NCBI GenBank assembly: GCA_963726085.1
Contig: CAVSAR010000001.1
Span: 248,001-312,000, forward strand
DNA length: 64,000 bases
Direction: 5' to 3'
Source: ZC4RG30 sp963726085
Lineage (GTDB): Bacteria > Pseudomonadota > Gammaproteobacteria > Steroidobacterales > Steroidobacteraceae
Shown in pieces: positions 26,385-35,467 of this stretch (position 1 is its first letter; each line of letters starts with the position of its first letter). Below the pieces are notes generated by a model, which made no database searches, was not told the origin of the DNA, and saw only the letters and a program-made list of their open reading frames with translations. The position numbers and the translations under genes were made by a program.

Positions 26385-27661
26385 GTGCGCGCCGGCCCAG
26401 TCCCCTTGCGCAGGCCCTGTACCGGCGCGAGATCCTGCCGTGGTCGCTGGGTGGTTTCGCCCTGGGATTGGTGGAGGGGGCCACCGCGGCCGTGCTGGTC
26501 AAGCGCGGCTTCACCGGACATGCGCAACCCGAAGTGCTCAACTTCGCGGTGGCCTTTGTCAGCGGCTCCCCGGCAATCGCCAACATGACCAGCTTCGCCT
26601 GGGCAAACCTGGCCCATGGGCGCGGCAAGATCCGCCTGCTGGTCACCTTGCTGGCGATTTTCGGCCTGGTGGTCGGGCTCATCGGCCTGTCGCCGCGCGC
26701 CAGCACCGGGCTGGCCGTCACCGTGCTCTCGGTGATTGCCGCGCGCATTATCTGGGCAGGAATACTGACCGTGCGCTCCAGTGTCTGGAGCAGCAACTAT
26801 CCGCGGGCCGTATTGGCGCAAGTCACCGGTCGCATCGTGATCTTCACGGCCATGGGCATGGTCGTCGCGGCCGGGCTGGCCGGCATCATCCTGCAGACGC
26901 GCCCGGACCTGTCGCGATGGCTTTATGCGCTGGCCGGTGGCGCGGGGCTGGTGGCGGCGTGGCTGTACCGGCGCATGCGCGTGCGTCAGGCATTTCGCCT
27001 GCAACGCGAGGAGTTGGCCGCCAGTGCCGCATCCGAGGTGTTCAGTTTTCGCGTGATGCGCCAGATCCTGCGTTCAGACCCGGAATACCGGCGGTTCATG
27101 ACTTGCCTGGCATTCTACGGGGCCGGCAACCTGATGATCGGAGCGCAACTGGTCATCCTGTACTCGGACCACCTGCACATTGCCGCGGCCATGCAGGTGG
27201 GCATCCTCACCATCGTGCCACTGTTGTGCATCCCGGTCTTTACGCCCATGTGGGCCCGCCTGTTCGACGCCGGGCACGTGATTGAATTTCGAGCACGCCA
27301 GTGCTGGGTGCTGATCGGGGCGATGACCGTGGTCATCGTCGCGGTATTTACCGGGACTGCGGCCCTGCTGTGGGTGGCGGCGGTGCTGTTTGGCATCGCC
27401 ACCGCCGGGGCCAACCTGGGCTGGAACCTGGGCCACAACGATTTCGCGTCGCTGGGCAAGGTGCAACAATACATGGGCGTGAACGTAACGCTCACCGGCA
27501 TGCGCGGCCTGGTGGCGCCGCCACTGGGCGTGGCGGTCTATACCGCGCTGGAGCGATTCCACGCCGGCGCCGGCCGCTTTGCACTGGTGATGCCCATCGC
27601 CATGACCTTGACCGGTGCCATCGGATTCAACCGGATGAAGTACAGCAGAACAGGAACCTGA
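26381..27661 (+). CDS. MFS-like membrane transporter
   Basis: 426 residues from an ATG that overlaps the peptidase stop. Many hydrophobic helices are evident (for example LLVTLLAIFGLVVGLIGLS, GMVVAAGLAGIIL, WVLIGAMTVVIVAVFTGTAALL, ALVMPIAMTLTGAIGF), in two halves split by a charged cytoplasmic loop (about residues 185-220). This looks like the major facilitator fold. The substrate is not recognisable. Coupling to the peptidase gene hints at peptide or amino acid movement, which is only an inference. Confidence 0.7.
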   Translation: MSARRPSPLAQALYRREILPWSLGGFALGLVEGATAAVLVKRGFTGHAQPEVLNFAVAFVSGSPAIANMTSFAWANLAHGRGKIRLLVTLLAIFGLVVGLIGLSPRASTGLAVTVLSVIAARIIWAGILTVRSSVWSSNYPRAVLAQVTGRIVIFTAMGMVVAAGLAGIILQTRPDLSRWLYALAGGAGLVAAWLYRRMRVRQAFRLQREELAASAASEVFSFRVMRQILRSDPEYRRFMTCLAFYGAGNLMIGAQLVILYSDHLHIAAAMQVGILTIVPLLCIPVFTPMWARLFDAGHVIEFRARQCWVLIGAMTVVIVAVFTGTAALLWVAAVLFGIATAGANLGWNLGHNDFASLGKVQQYMGVNVTLTGMRGLVAPPLGVAVYTALERFHAGAGRFALVMPIAMTLTGAIGFNRMKYSRTGT

Positions 27662-27668
27662 AAGCCCC

Positions 27669-29345
27669 ATGACACGCAAAGCCAGCATCAATCCCCGCAA
27701 GTATTCCAGCCTGGTGGTCGACGGACTGCAGAACGCTCCGGCACGCGCCATGCTGCGCGCAGTGGGCTTCACCGATGCGGACTTCACCCGGCCCCAGGTA
27801 GGCGTCGCATCCACCTGGGCCAACGTCACCCCCTGCAACATGCACATCGATCAGCTGGCGCGCGAAGCGGCGGCCGGCGTCGATGCCGCCGGCGCCAAGG
27901 CCGTGCTGTTCAATACGATCACGGTGTCAGATGGCATCGCCATGGGCTCCCCCGGCATGCGCTATTCGCTGGTATCTCGCGAAGTGATCGCCGATTCAAT
28001 CGAGACGGTGGTGGGCGCGGAAGGCTTTGACGGGTTCGTGGCCATCGGCGGCTGCGACAAGAACATACCCGGTTGCGCCATGGCCATTGCACGCATGAAC
28101 CGGCCGGCGGTATTCGTGTATGGCGGCACCATCCGCCCCGGGGCCGGACATACCGACGTGATCTCGGTATTTGAGGCCGTTGGTGGTCGTGCCAGCGGCC
28201 GGATCAGCGAGGCGCAGTTGCTCGATGTGGAGCGCAAGGCCATCCCAGGGCCGGGCAGTTGTGGCGGCATGTACACCGCCAACACCATGGCCTCGGCCAT
28301 CGAGGCACTGGGCCTGTCCCTGCCCAACAGCTCGGCACAGGAGGCCGTGGGCCAGAACAAACACGACGATTGCCGCCGTGCCGGGGAGGCGGTGGTGGGC
28401 CTGCTCAAAGCCGGCATCACCCCGCTCGACATCCTCTCGCGCAAGGCCTTCGAGAATGCGATCACGGTGACCATTGCGCTGGCTGGTTCGACCAATGCGG
28501 TCCTGCACCTGCTGGCAATCGCCCACGAGGCCGGCGTCAAACTGTCACTGGCGGATTTCAATCGGGTGGGCAAGCGCGTGCCGGTCCTGGCCGACGTGCG
28601 CCCCAGCGGCAAGTACCTCATGTCGGAGGTCATTGCCATCGGGGGCATCCGCCCACTGATGAAGCGGTTGCTGGATGCAGGACTGCTACACGGTGAGTGC
28701 CTGACGGTGACCGGAAAGACGCTGGCCCAGAATCTGGCCGCAGTGGCGGACTATCCGCCGGGACAGGACGTGATTCGACCCTTCTCAAATCCCATCAAGA
28801 AAGAAAGTCATCTGATTGTTCTTAAAGGAAACCTTGCCCCGGAGGGTGCGGTGGCAAAACTCACCGGCCAGGAAGGCCTGGCCTTTACCGGGCCGGCGCG
28901 GGTATTCGAGGGCGAGGAGCGCGCGACGGCGGCGATCCTGGCCGGCAAGGTCAAGGCAGGGGAGGTGGTGGTGATCCGGGGCGAGGGTCCTGTGGGTGGT
29001 CCGGGGATGCGGGAAATGCTCAGTCCCACCGGGGCGATCATGGGACGCGGACTGGGTGACAAGGTGGCATTGATCACCGATGGGCGGTTCTCCGGCGGCA
29101 GCCATGGCTTCGTGGTGGGGCATCTGGCCCCGGAAGCGGCCCTCGGAGGGCCTATCGGTCTGCTGAAGTCCGGTGACATGATCACCATCGACGCTCGGCG
29201 GCGAAGCATTGCCGTGGACCTGACCGCGGCGGAACTCAAGCGCCGCGCGCGTGCCTGGCGCAAGCCACGCCCCTATACGGTGCGGGGAGTATTGGGGCGA
29301 TACGCACGGGTGGTTTCCAGCGCCAGTCGTGGCGCAGTGACTTAA
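27669..29345 (+). CDS. ilvD: Dihydroxy-acid dehydratase
   Basis: 558 residues. The Fe-S cluster cysteines are in GGCDKNIPGC and GPGSCGGMYTANTM. C-terminal DGRFSGGSHGFVVGHLAPEA carries the catalytic serine region. It dehydrates dihydroxy-isovalerate and dihydroxy-methylvalerate to the keto acids used by IlvE, so it completes the Ile/Val path though it is divergent from ilvC and about 2.7 kb away. It starts 7 nt after the transporter gene ends and is probably on the same transcript. Confidence 0.95.
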   Translation: MTRKASINPRKYSSLVVDGLQNAPARAMLRAVGFTDADFTRPQVGVASTWANVTPCNMHIDQLAREAAAGVDAAGAKAVLFNTITVSDGIAMGSPGMRYSLVSREVIADSIETVVGAEGFDGFVAIGGCDKNIPGCAMAIARMNRPAVFVYGGTIRPGAGHTDVISVFEAVGGRASGRISEAQLLDVERKAIPGPGSCGGMYTANTMASAIEALGLSLPNSSAQEAVGQNKHDDCRRAGEAVVGLLKAGITPLDILSRKAFENAITVTIALAGSTNAVLHLLAIAHEAGVKLSLADFNRVGKRVPVLADVRPSGKYLMSEVIAIGGIRPLMKRLLDAGLLHGECLTVTGKTLAQNLAAVADYPPGQDVIRPFSNPIKKESHLIVLKGNLAPEGAVAKLTGQEGLAFTGPARVFEGEERATAAILAGKVKAGEVVVIRGEGPVGGPGMREMLSPTGAIMGRGLGDKVALITDGRFSGGSHGFVVGHLAPEAALGGPIGLLKSGDMITIDARRRSIAVDLTAAELKRRARAWRKPRPYTVRGVLGRYARVVSSASRGAVT

Positions 29346-29526
29346 CAGCAGTGATTTGCTGCCGGCTCTTAAGGGACTGTCTGATTGCTTTTATTGTTTG
29401 CCTGCCACAGGATTACGTACACCGCAATACTTGCGAAGGAACGCAAAGGCCGCTACCTTCCGCCGCTCACGAAATCGGGGGATCGGCCATAGCTGGCCGG
29501 CGCTAACCAGAAGTACATAGAGAGTC

Positions 29527-30144
29527 ATGGGCGTATACACAAACCAAAGCAACTGGTTTTCCCGGCGCGGCCTGTTCCTGCTGCTGCTGGTCCTGTTTCA
29601 TATCATGCTGATCTGGGGCCTCAAGAGTGGCTTTGCCTGGAAGATGATCAACGCCGTCACGCCGCCGATCGTGGCGGAGATCGTGATCGAGAAGAAGGAC
29701 GACAAGATTCCGCCGCCGCCGCCGCCGCCGGATCTGAAGCCGCCGCCGGTGGAAGTGCCGCCGCCCATTGTCGATATCCAGATCACCCCGGACGCGCCGC
29801 CGACCACCGCCATCTCCAACGTGACGGATCGCCCGCAGCCGCCGCCGCCGCCCGCGCCGCCGCCGCCGCCGCAGCAGCTGCACCTGTCCAAGGCCGCCAA
29901 CCAGCCCAACATCAACGACTACTATCCGTCGACCTCGCAGCGTCTGGGCGAGGAAGGCGTGGTCAAGGTCAAGATCTGCGTAGCCCCGAACGGCCATGTG
30001 GCCACAGCGGAGATCGGCGACTCGTCCGGCTTCGATCGACTGGACGAGGCCGGCGTGAAGGTGGCGAAGCTGTATCGCTTCAATCCCCTCACCGCACAGG
30101 TCTGCAGCACGCTGCCAGTGCGCTTCCAGCTGAAAAACCAGTAG
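29527..30144 (+). CDS. tonB: TonB energy-transducing protein
   Basis: 205 residues. One N-terminal membrane anchor (about residues 15-33), then two long proline runs (about 61-81 and 106-119) able to span the periplasm, and a C-terminal TonB domain around residues 140-205 (RLGEEGVVKVKICVAPNGHVATAEIG...FDRLDEAGVKVAKLYRFNP). It passes inner-membrane proton-motive energy to outer-membrane receptors. It heads the tonB-exbB-exbD-exbD2 cluster. The proline runs come from imperfect CCG repeats. Confidence 0.92.
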   Translation: MGVYTNQSNWFSRRGLFLLLLVLFHIMLIWGLKSGFAWKMINAVTPPIVAEIVIEKKDDKIPPPPPPPDLKPPPVEVPPPIVDIQITPDAPPTTAISNVTDRPQPPPPPAPPPPPQQLHLSKAANQPNINDYYPSTSQRLGEEGVVKVKICVAPNGHVATAEIGDSSGFDRLDEAGVKVAKLYRFNPLTAQVCSTLPVRFQLKNQ

Positions 30145-30239
30145 TGGCAACGCAGTCCGCACTCGTGGAATTTGAAGGTTTCATTCAACAGTTCGTGTCC
30201 GCTCCGGGGCGGAAATCAGGTCAGTAATCGAGGATCAAA

Positions 30240-30983
30240 ATGGAAAACGAAGCAACCGCCGCCGCGGCAACTGCCGCACCCAGCAATCCCTACGGCCTAG
30301 GAGCCCTTGTCTCCGGTGGTGACGCGGTGTCCTACACCGTCTTGGGTATCCTGCTCATCATGTCGCTGGTGTCCTGGTACATCATCTTCACGAAGCTTTG
30401 GGACCAGTACCGTCTGGGCAAGTCCGTCAAGGCAGTAGAGAAGAACTTCTGGTCTGCCGGCTCGGCTCGCGAAGGCGCGGACCGACTGCCCAAGGACGAT
30501 GACTTCCGCGTGATCGCCGAGAGCGCCCTGCGCGCCGCTTCGCATCATGAAGGCCGTCTGGGCGACCGCATCAGCCTGCGCGACTGGCTGGGCATGGCGC
30601 TGCAGCGTTCGGTGGACAACCTCAACAGCAAGCTGTCCAACGGTCTTTCGTTCCTGGCCACGGTGGGTTCCACCGCGCCGTTCGTCGGCCTGTTCGGCAC
30701 GGTCTACGGCATCCTCAAGGCGCTGCTGTCGATCGGTGTGTCCGGTCAGCCCAGCATCGACAAGGTGGCCGGTCCCGTCGGCGAGGCGCTGATCATGACC
30801 GCCATCGGTCTGGCGGTCGCGGTGCCCGCGGTGTTCGGCTACAACATCCTCCTGCGTCGCAACAATGCGATCAAGGATTCGATGCGTGAATTCACGGGCG
30901 ATCTGGAATCGAACCTGATCGGTGGGCTGCGTCCGGACCTGCCGGCTACCCATCGTGCGGCGGCTCCGGCAGCCCGTAAGTAA
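30240..30983 (+). CDS. exbB: ExbB, MotA/TolQ/ExbB proton channel protein
   Basis: 247 residues with three membrane helices: about 35-57 (VLGILLIMSLVSWYIIFTKLW), 135-165 (LATVGSTAPFVGLFGTVYGILKAL) and 180-205. The TAPFVGLFGTVYGI block is the core of the family, whose pentamer surrounds two ExbD subunits to conduct protons. The alanine-rich N-terminus has no signal peptide. A clear gap of 95 nt separates it from tonB, so it may have extra regulation. Confidence 0.93.
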   Translation: MENEATAAAATAAPSNPYGLGALVSGGDAVSYTVLGILLIMSLVSWYIIFTKLWDQYRLGKSVKAVEKNFWSAGSAREGADRLPKDDDFRVIAESALRAASHHEGRLGDRISLRDWLGMALQRSVDNLNSKLSNGLSFLATVGSTAPFVGLFGTVYGILKALLSIGVSGQPSIDKVAGPVGEALIMTAIGLAVAVPAVFGYNILLRRNNAIKDSMREFTGDLESNLIGGLRPDLPATHRAAAPAARK

Positions 30984-31013
30984 GACGCGCACTAGCACTC
31001 AAGGGGCACGACC

Positions 31014-31448
31014 ATGTCGATGAGCGTTCCGGGAAGTGACAGCGGCGACGATGAAGTAATCGCCGCCATCAACACCACGCCGCTGGTGGACGTGATGCTG
31101 GTGATGCTGATCATCTTCCTGATCACCATTCCAGTAATCGTGCCCACGGTGAAGGTTGACATGCCGACGCCGAAAAACATTCCGACCCAGACCAAGCCTG
31201 AGGACATTCCGGTGTCCATCGATTCGGCTGGCAGGGTGTACTGGAAGCAGGGGCTGGTGACTGATCGCGCCAAGCTGCTGGACTTGGTGGTCGCGGAGGC
31301 ACGCAAGGTGCCGCAACCGGAAATCCACATCAAAGGCGATCGCAATGCCCGTTTCGAGGCGATCGGCAGGGTGATGTACATCATCCAGCAGGGCGGCATC
31401 GTCAAAGTCGGGTTCCTGACCGAACCCAAGAATGAAACTGGCGGCTGA
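31014..31448 (+). CDS. exbD: ExbD, first copy
   Basis: 144 residues. A single N-terminal membrane helix (about 20-43) carries the conserved Asp in NTTPLVDVMLVMLIIFLI, the proton-path residue of the family. A periplasmic domain follows. It pairs with ExbB to energise TonB. A good AGGGG-type ribosome site lies before the ATG. Confidence 0.93.
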   Translation: MSMSVPGSDSGDDEVIAAINTTPLVDVMLVMLIIFLITIPVIVPTVKVDMPTPKNIPTQTKPEDIPVSIDSAGRVYWKQGLVTDRAKLLDLVVAEARKVPQPEIHIKGDRNARFEAIGRVMYIIQQGGIVKVGFLTEPKNETGG

Positions 31449-31463
31449 GGCAGGACAAGAACC

Positions 31464-31889
31464 ATGGCAATGAATGTTTCCTCTGGGGGTGCCGATGCGC
31501 CGATGTGCGACGTCAACACGACGCCGCTGATCGACGTGATGCTGGTGCTGCTGGTGATGTTGATCGTGACCCTGCCGATCATGAACCACGCCGTGAAGCT
31601 GGACATGCCGCGCCCCAACGACAATCCGCCACCCACCGTGCCGCCGGAAGTGATCAATATCGAGATTGATTCCGACGGCACCATCGTCTGGAACACCCAG
31701 ACGGTTCCCGATATCAAGACGCTGGATTCGTTCTTCAGGCAGGAAGCTGCCAAGGACCCGCAGCCGGAGATCCACCTGCGGCCGGATCGGCGTGCCAGGT
31801 ACGACGTCGTGGCCAATGTAATGGCCTCCGCGCAGCGGCAGAAAATGGTCAAGATGGGTTTCACGAACGTGTCGGAGTTTCGCGAATAG
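31464..31889 (+). CDS. exbD2: ExbD, second copy
   Basis: 141 residues, a diverged paralogue of the gene just before it. The helix VNTTPLIDVMLVLLVMLIVTLPI keeps the essential Asp, and the periplasmic part has the same PEIHLRPDRRARYDVVANVM pattern. Two ExbD proteins beside one ExbB are known from Xanthomonas, where the second is dispensable for iron uptake but needed for other traits. A strong hairpin follows the gene. Confidence 0.92.
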   Translation: MAMNVSSGGADAPMCDVNTTPLIDVMLVLLVMLIVTLPIMNHAVKLDMPRPNDNPPPTVPPEVINIEIDSDGTIVWNTQTVPDIKTLDSFFRQEAAKDPQPEIHLRPDRRARYDVVANVMASAQRQKMVKMGFTNVSEFRE

Positions 31890-31915
31890 TCCAGCCTCTG
31901 GAGGCCGGACCGTGC

Positions 31916-31941
31916 AAACGGGGGCTCTTCAGCCCCCGTTT
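31916..31941 (+). terminator. Terminator after the tonB-exb cluster
   Basis: AAACGGGGGCT and AGCCCCCGTTT form a perfect 11-bp stem around a CTTC loop, 26 nt after exbD2. The right arm ends in TTT and is followed by a mixed sequence rather than a full T-run. It separates the exb genes from the TPR gene. Confidence 0.8.
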
Positions 31942-31996
31942 AGGTATTCTGGAACAGGCTGGGATCATGGCAAAAGAGATGCAACAGGGGTTAATC

Positions 31997-33223
31997 ATGT
32001 CGAAGTCGCTGTTTTCCGCGCTCGCGGTGGGTGTGGTCCTTGCCGTCGGTAGCTATTCCGTTTCCACAAACGCGGCCGAGAAGCCGACGGTCAGCAAGGC
32101 GGCCCAGAAGCCCCTGAAGGCTGCACAGGACGCCATGAAGGCGCAGAAGTACGACGAGGCGATTGCCCACTCCCAGGAAGCCCTGGCGTTGCCCAACAAG
32201 ACTGCGTTCGACTCGTACGTGTCGTACCAGGTGCTGGTGTTCTCGTACCTGAAGAAGGGCAATACCGCCGAAGCGGCCAAGGCCATGGAGGCCGAACTGG
32301 CCACGGGCCTGTGCACCCCTGCCGAGGAAGCCACCATCAACAAGGCGCTGGCCTCGATCGCCTATCAGCAGGGCAACTACGCCAAAGCCGCGGAGATGTA
32401 CAACAAGCTGATCAAGAGCGGCACGGCGGATGCCGAGGCCTACACGATGGTCGCGCAGTCTTACTACCTGATGAAGAACTACAAGGAAGCCTGCAAGTTC
32501 CTGACCGAGTACGTCGGCGACCAGGAAAAGAAAGGCCAGATGCCCAAGGAGCAGTCGCTGCAGCTGTACGCCAACTCCTGCGAGAAGTCGGGTGACATTC
32601 CGGGGGCCACCGTAGCCCAGGAAAAGCTGGTCATGCACTACCCCAAGCCCAACTACTGGAACGGGCTGCTGTACACCGTGCTGCGCACGCCGGGACTCAA
32701 CGACCGCCAGACACTCAATGTCTACCGCCTGATGCAGGACACCAAGACGCTGACCCAGCCTTCCGACTACACGGAAATGGCGCAATTGGCCATGGACGCG
32801 GGCAACCCGGGCGAGGCGCAGAAGGTGCTGGAGCAGGGGTTTGCGGCCGACGTGTTCACCGAGCAGCGGGTCAAGGAGCGCAACCAGCGCCTGCTTGAGT
32901 CGTCCAAGAAGGCCGCTGTGGCCGACCAGGCAACGCTGGCCAAGTCCGAGGTGGAGGCCAAGGCGGCCAAGACCGGCGAAGCGGACGTCGCCCTGGGCTC
33001 TGCCTACCTGAGCTACGGGCAAAACGACAAGGCGCTGGAGGCCTTCACCCGCGGCATCGGCAAGGGCGGGCTCAAGAACCCGGCGGAAGCACAGATCATG
33101 CAGGGCATTGCGCAGCTGCGCAGCGGCAACAAGGCTGAAGCGCAGAAGACCTTCAAGGGCGTGAAGTCCGATGACGCAATCTGGGCACGGATCGCCAAGC
33201 TGTGGGCACTGGACGCATCATGA
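31997..33223 (+). CDS. Exported TPR-repeat protein
   Basis: 408 residues from the ATG at 31997, preceded by CAGGGG; this start gives a clean signal peptide (cleavage near STNAA). The body is tetratricopeptide helical pairs, for example AQKYDEAIAHSQEALAL, GNYAKAAEMYNKLIKSG and GQNDKALEAFTRGIGKG. It follows the tonB-exb genes, as in Xanthomonas relatives, so it may assist TonB-linked transport in the periplasm; this is from context only. Its stop overlaps the peroxiredoxin start. Confidence 0.8.
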   Translation: MSKSLFSALAVGVVLAVGSYSVSTNAAEKPTVSKAAQKPLKAAQDAMKAQKYDEAIAHSQEALALPNKTAFDSYVSYQVLVFSYLKKGNTAEAAKAMEAELATGLCTPAEEATINKALASIAYQQGNYAKAAEMYNKLIKSGTADAEAYTMVAQSYYLMKNYKEACKFLTEYVGDQEKKGQMPKEQSLQLYANSCEKSGDIPGATVAQEKLVMHYPKPNYWNGLLYTVLRTPGLNDRQTLNVYRLMQDTKTLTQPSDYTEMAQLAMDAGNPGEAQKVLEQGFAADVFTEQRVKERNQRLLESSKKAAVADQATLAKSEVEAKAAKTGEADVALGSAYLSYGQNDKALEAFTRGIGKGGLKNPAEAQIMQGIAQLRSGNKAEAQKTFKGVKSDDAIWARIAKLWALDAS

Positions 33224-33702
33224 CCATCAAGGTTGGCGACAAGGTTCCGGCCGGCAAATTCAAGGTCCCTACCGCCGACGGGCTGCAGGACCTCACCACC
33301 GCGCAGTTGTTTGACGGGCGCAAAGTGGTGCTGTTTGCTGTGCCTGGGGCCTTTACGCCGACCTGCGATGCGCGCCACCTGCCCGGATTCGTGGAGCTGG
33401 CTGACCAGCTGCGCGCCAAGGGCGTGGACGCCATCGCCTGCCTCTCGGTCAACGACGTGTTCGTGATGAAGGCCTGGGGCAAATCCGCCGGCGTTGGCGA
33501 GAAGATCCTGATGCTGGCTGACGGCAACGGCGAGTACACGCGGGCCCTGGGTCTGACCCTCGATGCCACCGGGTTTGGCATGGGCCAGCGCTCGCAGCGC
33601 TATGCCATGGTGGTCGAGAACGGCGTGGTCAAGCAGCTGTTTGTCGAGGCGGGGGGCGACTTCAAGGTCTCCGCCGCCGACTACGTCCTCGCCCGGCTCT
33701 GA
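33220..33702 (+). CDS. Peroxiredoxin, Prx5-like
   Basis: 160 residues. The peroxidatic cysteine is in GAFTPTCDARHLPGF, the signature of the Prx5/AhpE-type thioredoxin-fold peroxidases that reduce H2O2 and alkyl hydroperoxides. A resolving cysteine could be the one in ACLSVNDVF. The family is often reduced by glutaredoxin or thioredoxin. The ATG overlaps the TPR stop by 4 nt, and its last 22 nt overlap the convergent etfA gene. Confidence 0.92.
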   Translation: MTIKVGDKVPAGKFKVPTADGLQDLTTAQLFDGRKVVLFAVPGAFTPTCDARHLPGFVELADQLRAKGVDAIACLSVNDVFVMKAWGKSAGVGEKILMLADGNGEYTRALGLTLDATGFGMGQRSQRYAMVVENGVVKQLFVEAGGDFKVSAADYVLARL

Positions 33703-34637
33703 AGCTGCGCCAGCAGCGCTGGCACTGCCTCGAACAGGTCGGCCACCAGGCCGAAATCCGCCACCTCAAAGATGGGTGCGTCCGGATCCTTGTTGATCGC
33801 CACAATGGTGCGCGCATCCTTGATGCCCGTCAGGTGCTGGATGGCGCCGGAGATCCCCAGCGCGATATACAGGTCCGGAGCAATGATCTTGCCGGTCTGC
33901 CCCACCTGCAGGTCATTGGGCGCATAGCCGGAATCCACGGCCGCACGTGAGGCGCCAACGGCCGCGCCCAGTGCGTCGGCCAGCTGGTAAATGAGCTGGA
34001 ATTTTTCCGCGCTGCCCAGGGCACGGCCACCGGACACCACGCAGCGCGCGGACTGCAGGTCGGGACGATCGGCCTTTGGCGTGGAGGTCTCGATGAACCT
34101 GGTGTGGGTCACCGGCGCGGGCTGCAGCTGCAGTGGCTGCACCGGCGCGCTGGCCGCCGCAGGGGCCACGGCACCGAACGAGGCCGTGCGCACCGTGGCG
34201 ACAACGGGCCGCGCGTCCACTTCCACCGTCACGATGGCATTGCCGGCATAGATGGGTCGGCGAAAGCGGGTAGGGGACTCCACCGCCATCACGTCGCTGA
34301 CCGCCGGCACGTCCAGCAGCGCCGCCACGCGCGGCATCAGGTCCTTGCCAAAGGTGGTGGACGGGCCAAACACGTGACTGTAGTCGCGCGCAATCGCGGC
34401 CACCGCCGGGGCCAGCACCGCCGCCAGCGGGTGCTGGAAGCCGGGCGCATCGGCCACGCATACACGCCCGACGCCCGCCAGCAGCGCCGCTTCGCGCGCG
34501 ACGCCGGCGACTTCGTGGCCGAACACCGCGATGGTGATCTCGTGGTCGCCCAGGCCCTGTGCACATTGCACACAGCGGCCGGTGGCGGCGGCAAGCCTGT
34601 GGCCGTCGTGCTCGGCAATGATCAGCACGCGGTTCAT
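33681..34637 (-). CDS. etfA: Electron transfer flavoprotein alpha subunit
   Basis: 318 residues. The C-terminal FAD-binding domain shows LYIALGISGAIQHLTGIKDARTIVAINKDPDAPIFEVADFGLV, the ETF-alpha signature. With EtfB it accepts electrons from acyl-CoA dehydrogenases and passes them to ETF-quinone oxidoreductase (not in the window). It overlaps etfB by 4 nt. Confidence 0.96.
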   Translation of the reverse strand: MNRVLIIAEHDGHRLAAATGRCVQCAQGLGDHEITIAVFGHEVAGVAREAALLAGVGRVCVADAPGFQHPLAAVLAPAVAAIARDYSHVFGPSTTFGKDLMPRVAALLDVPAVSDVMAVESPTRFRRPIYAGNAIVTVEVDARPVVATVRTASFGAVAPAAASAPVQPLQLQPAPVTHTRFIETSTPKADRPDLQSARCVVSGGRALGSAEKFQLIYQLADALGAAVGASRAAVDSGYAPNDLQVGQTGKIIAPDLYIALGISGAIQHLTGIKDARTIVAINKDPDAPIFEVADFGLVADLFEAVPALLAQLQSRART

Positions 34638-35386
34638 CGGATCAGCTCGCGGGCTGCCAAGGCTGCCACCAGGGCCCCGACGTCCTTGACCATCACGCCC
34701 TTGCCGCGCACCGTCGGGGGTGCAAAGTGCACGGCGCGCAATTGCGGCCGCGGCGTGACGCCCAGCGTCGCCAGCTCCAGCGTATCCAGGGGTTTTTTCT
34801 TGGCCTTGATGATGTCCGGCAGCTTCACGTAACGCGGCTCGTTGAGCCGCAGGTCCACCGTGACCACCGCCGGCAGATCCACTTCAATGGTCTCAAGGCC
34901 GGCATCCACTTCGCGCGTAACCCGCGCAACGTTGTCATGCAGCTCCACGCGCGAAGCGAACGTTGCCTGCGGACGATCCCACAATCCGGCCAGCATCTGC
35001 CCGGTCTGGTTGTTGTCATCGTCGATGGCCTGCTTGCCCAGCAGCACCAGCAACGGCTGTTCGCGCTCAATCAGCTTCAGGAACGTCTTTGCTGCGTCCA
35101 GTGGCTGTAGCGGTTGCGGGCAGTTCACGAGCACGGCGCGGTCCGCACCCATTGCCAGCGCCGTGCGCAGCTGGTTCTGCACTTCCGCAGGGCCGAAGGA
35201 TGCGACCACCACCTCGTCGACGTAGCCCTTTTCCTTCAGGCGCAGCGCTTCTTCCAGCGCGATCTCGTCGAAGGGGTTGATGCTCTGCTTGGCGCCCTCG
35301 GTGATGACGCCGCTGCCATCGGGCCGGACCCGGATGCGGATGTTGTAGTCCACCACGCGCTTGATGCCGACCAGGATGCGTTTCAT
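34634..35386 (-). CDS. etfB: Electron transfer flavoprotein beta subunit
   Basis: 250 residues. ILVGIKRVVDYNIRIRVRPDGSGV at the start, INPFDEIALEEALRLKEKG, and the adenine-nucleotide-binding loop LLGKQAIDDDNNQTGQMLAGL identify the beta subunit, which binds AMP. It is first in the etfBA pair and is divergent from the aminotransferase gene. Confidence 0.96.
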   Translation of the reverse strand: MKRILVGIKRVVDYNIRIRVRPDGSGVITEGAKQSINPFDEIALEEALRLKEKGYVDEVVVASFGPAEVQNQLRTALAMGADRAVLVNCPQPLQPLDAAKTFLKLIEREQPLLVLLGKQAIDDDNNQTGQMLAGLWDRPQATFASRVELHDNVARVTREVDAGLETIEVDLPAVVTVDLRLNEPRYVKLPDIIKAKKKPLDTLELATLGVTPRPQLRAVHFAPPTVRGKGVMVKDVGALVAALAARELIR

Positions 35387-35467
35387 CTTGAATTTGCGAG
35401 GTAATTCCGGGCGCGGAGTATACGCGTTTCTGGCGTGATTGCCCCGGTTGGAGCTACACTCCGGCGC

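Noticed and set aside
29710..29880. CCG-rich simple repeat
   Set aside because: It encodes the proline-rich spacer of TonB in frame, which is normal for that protein.
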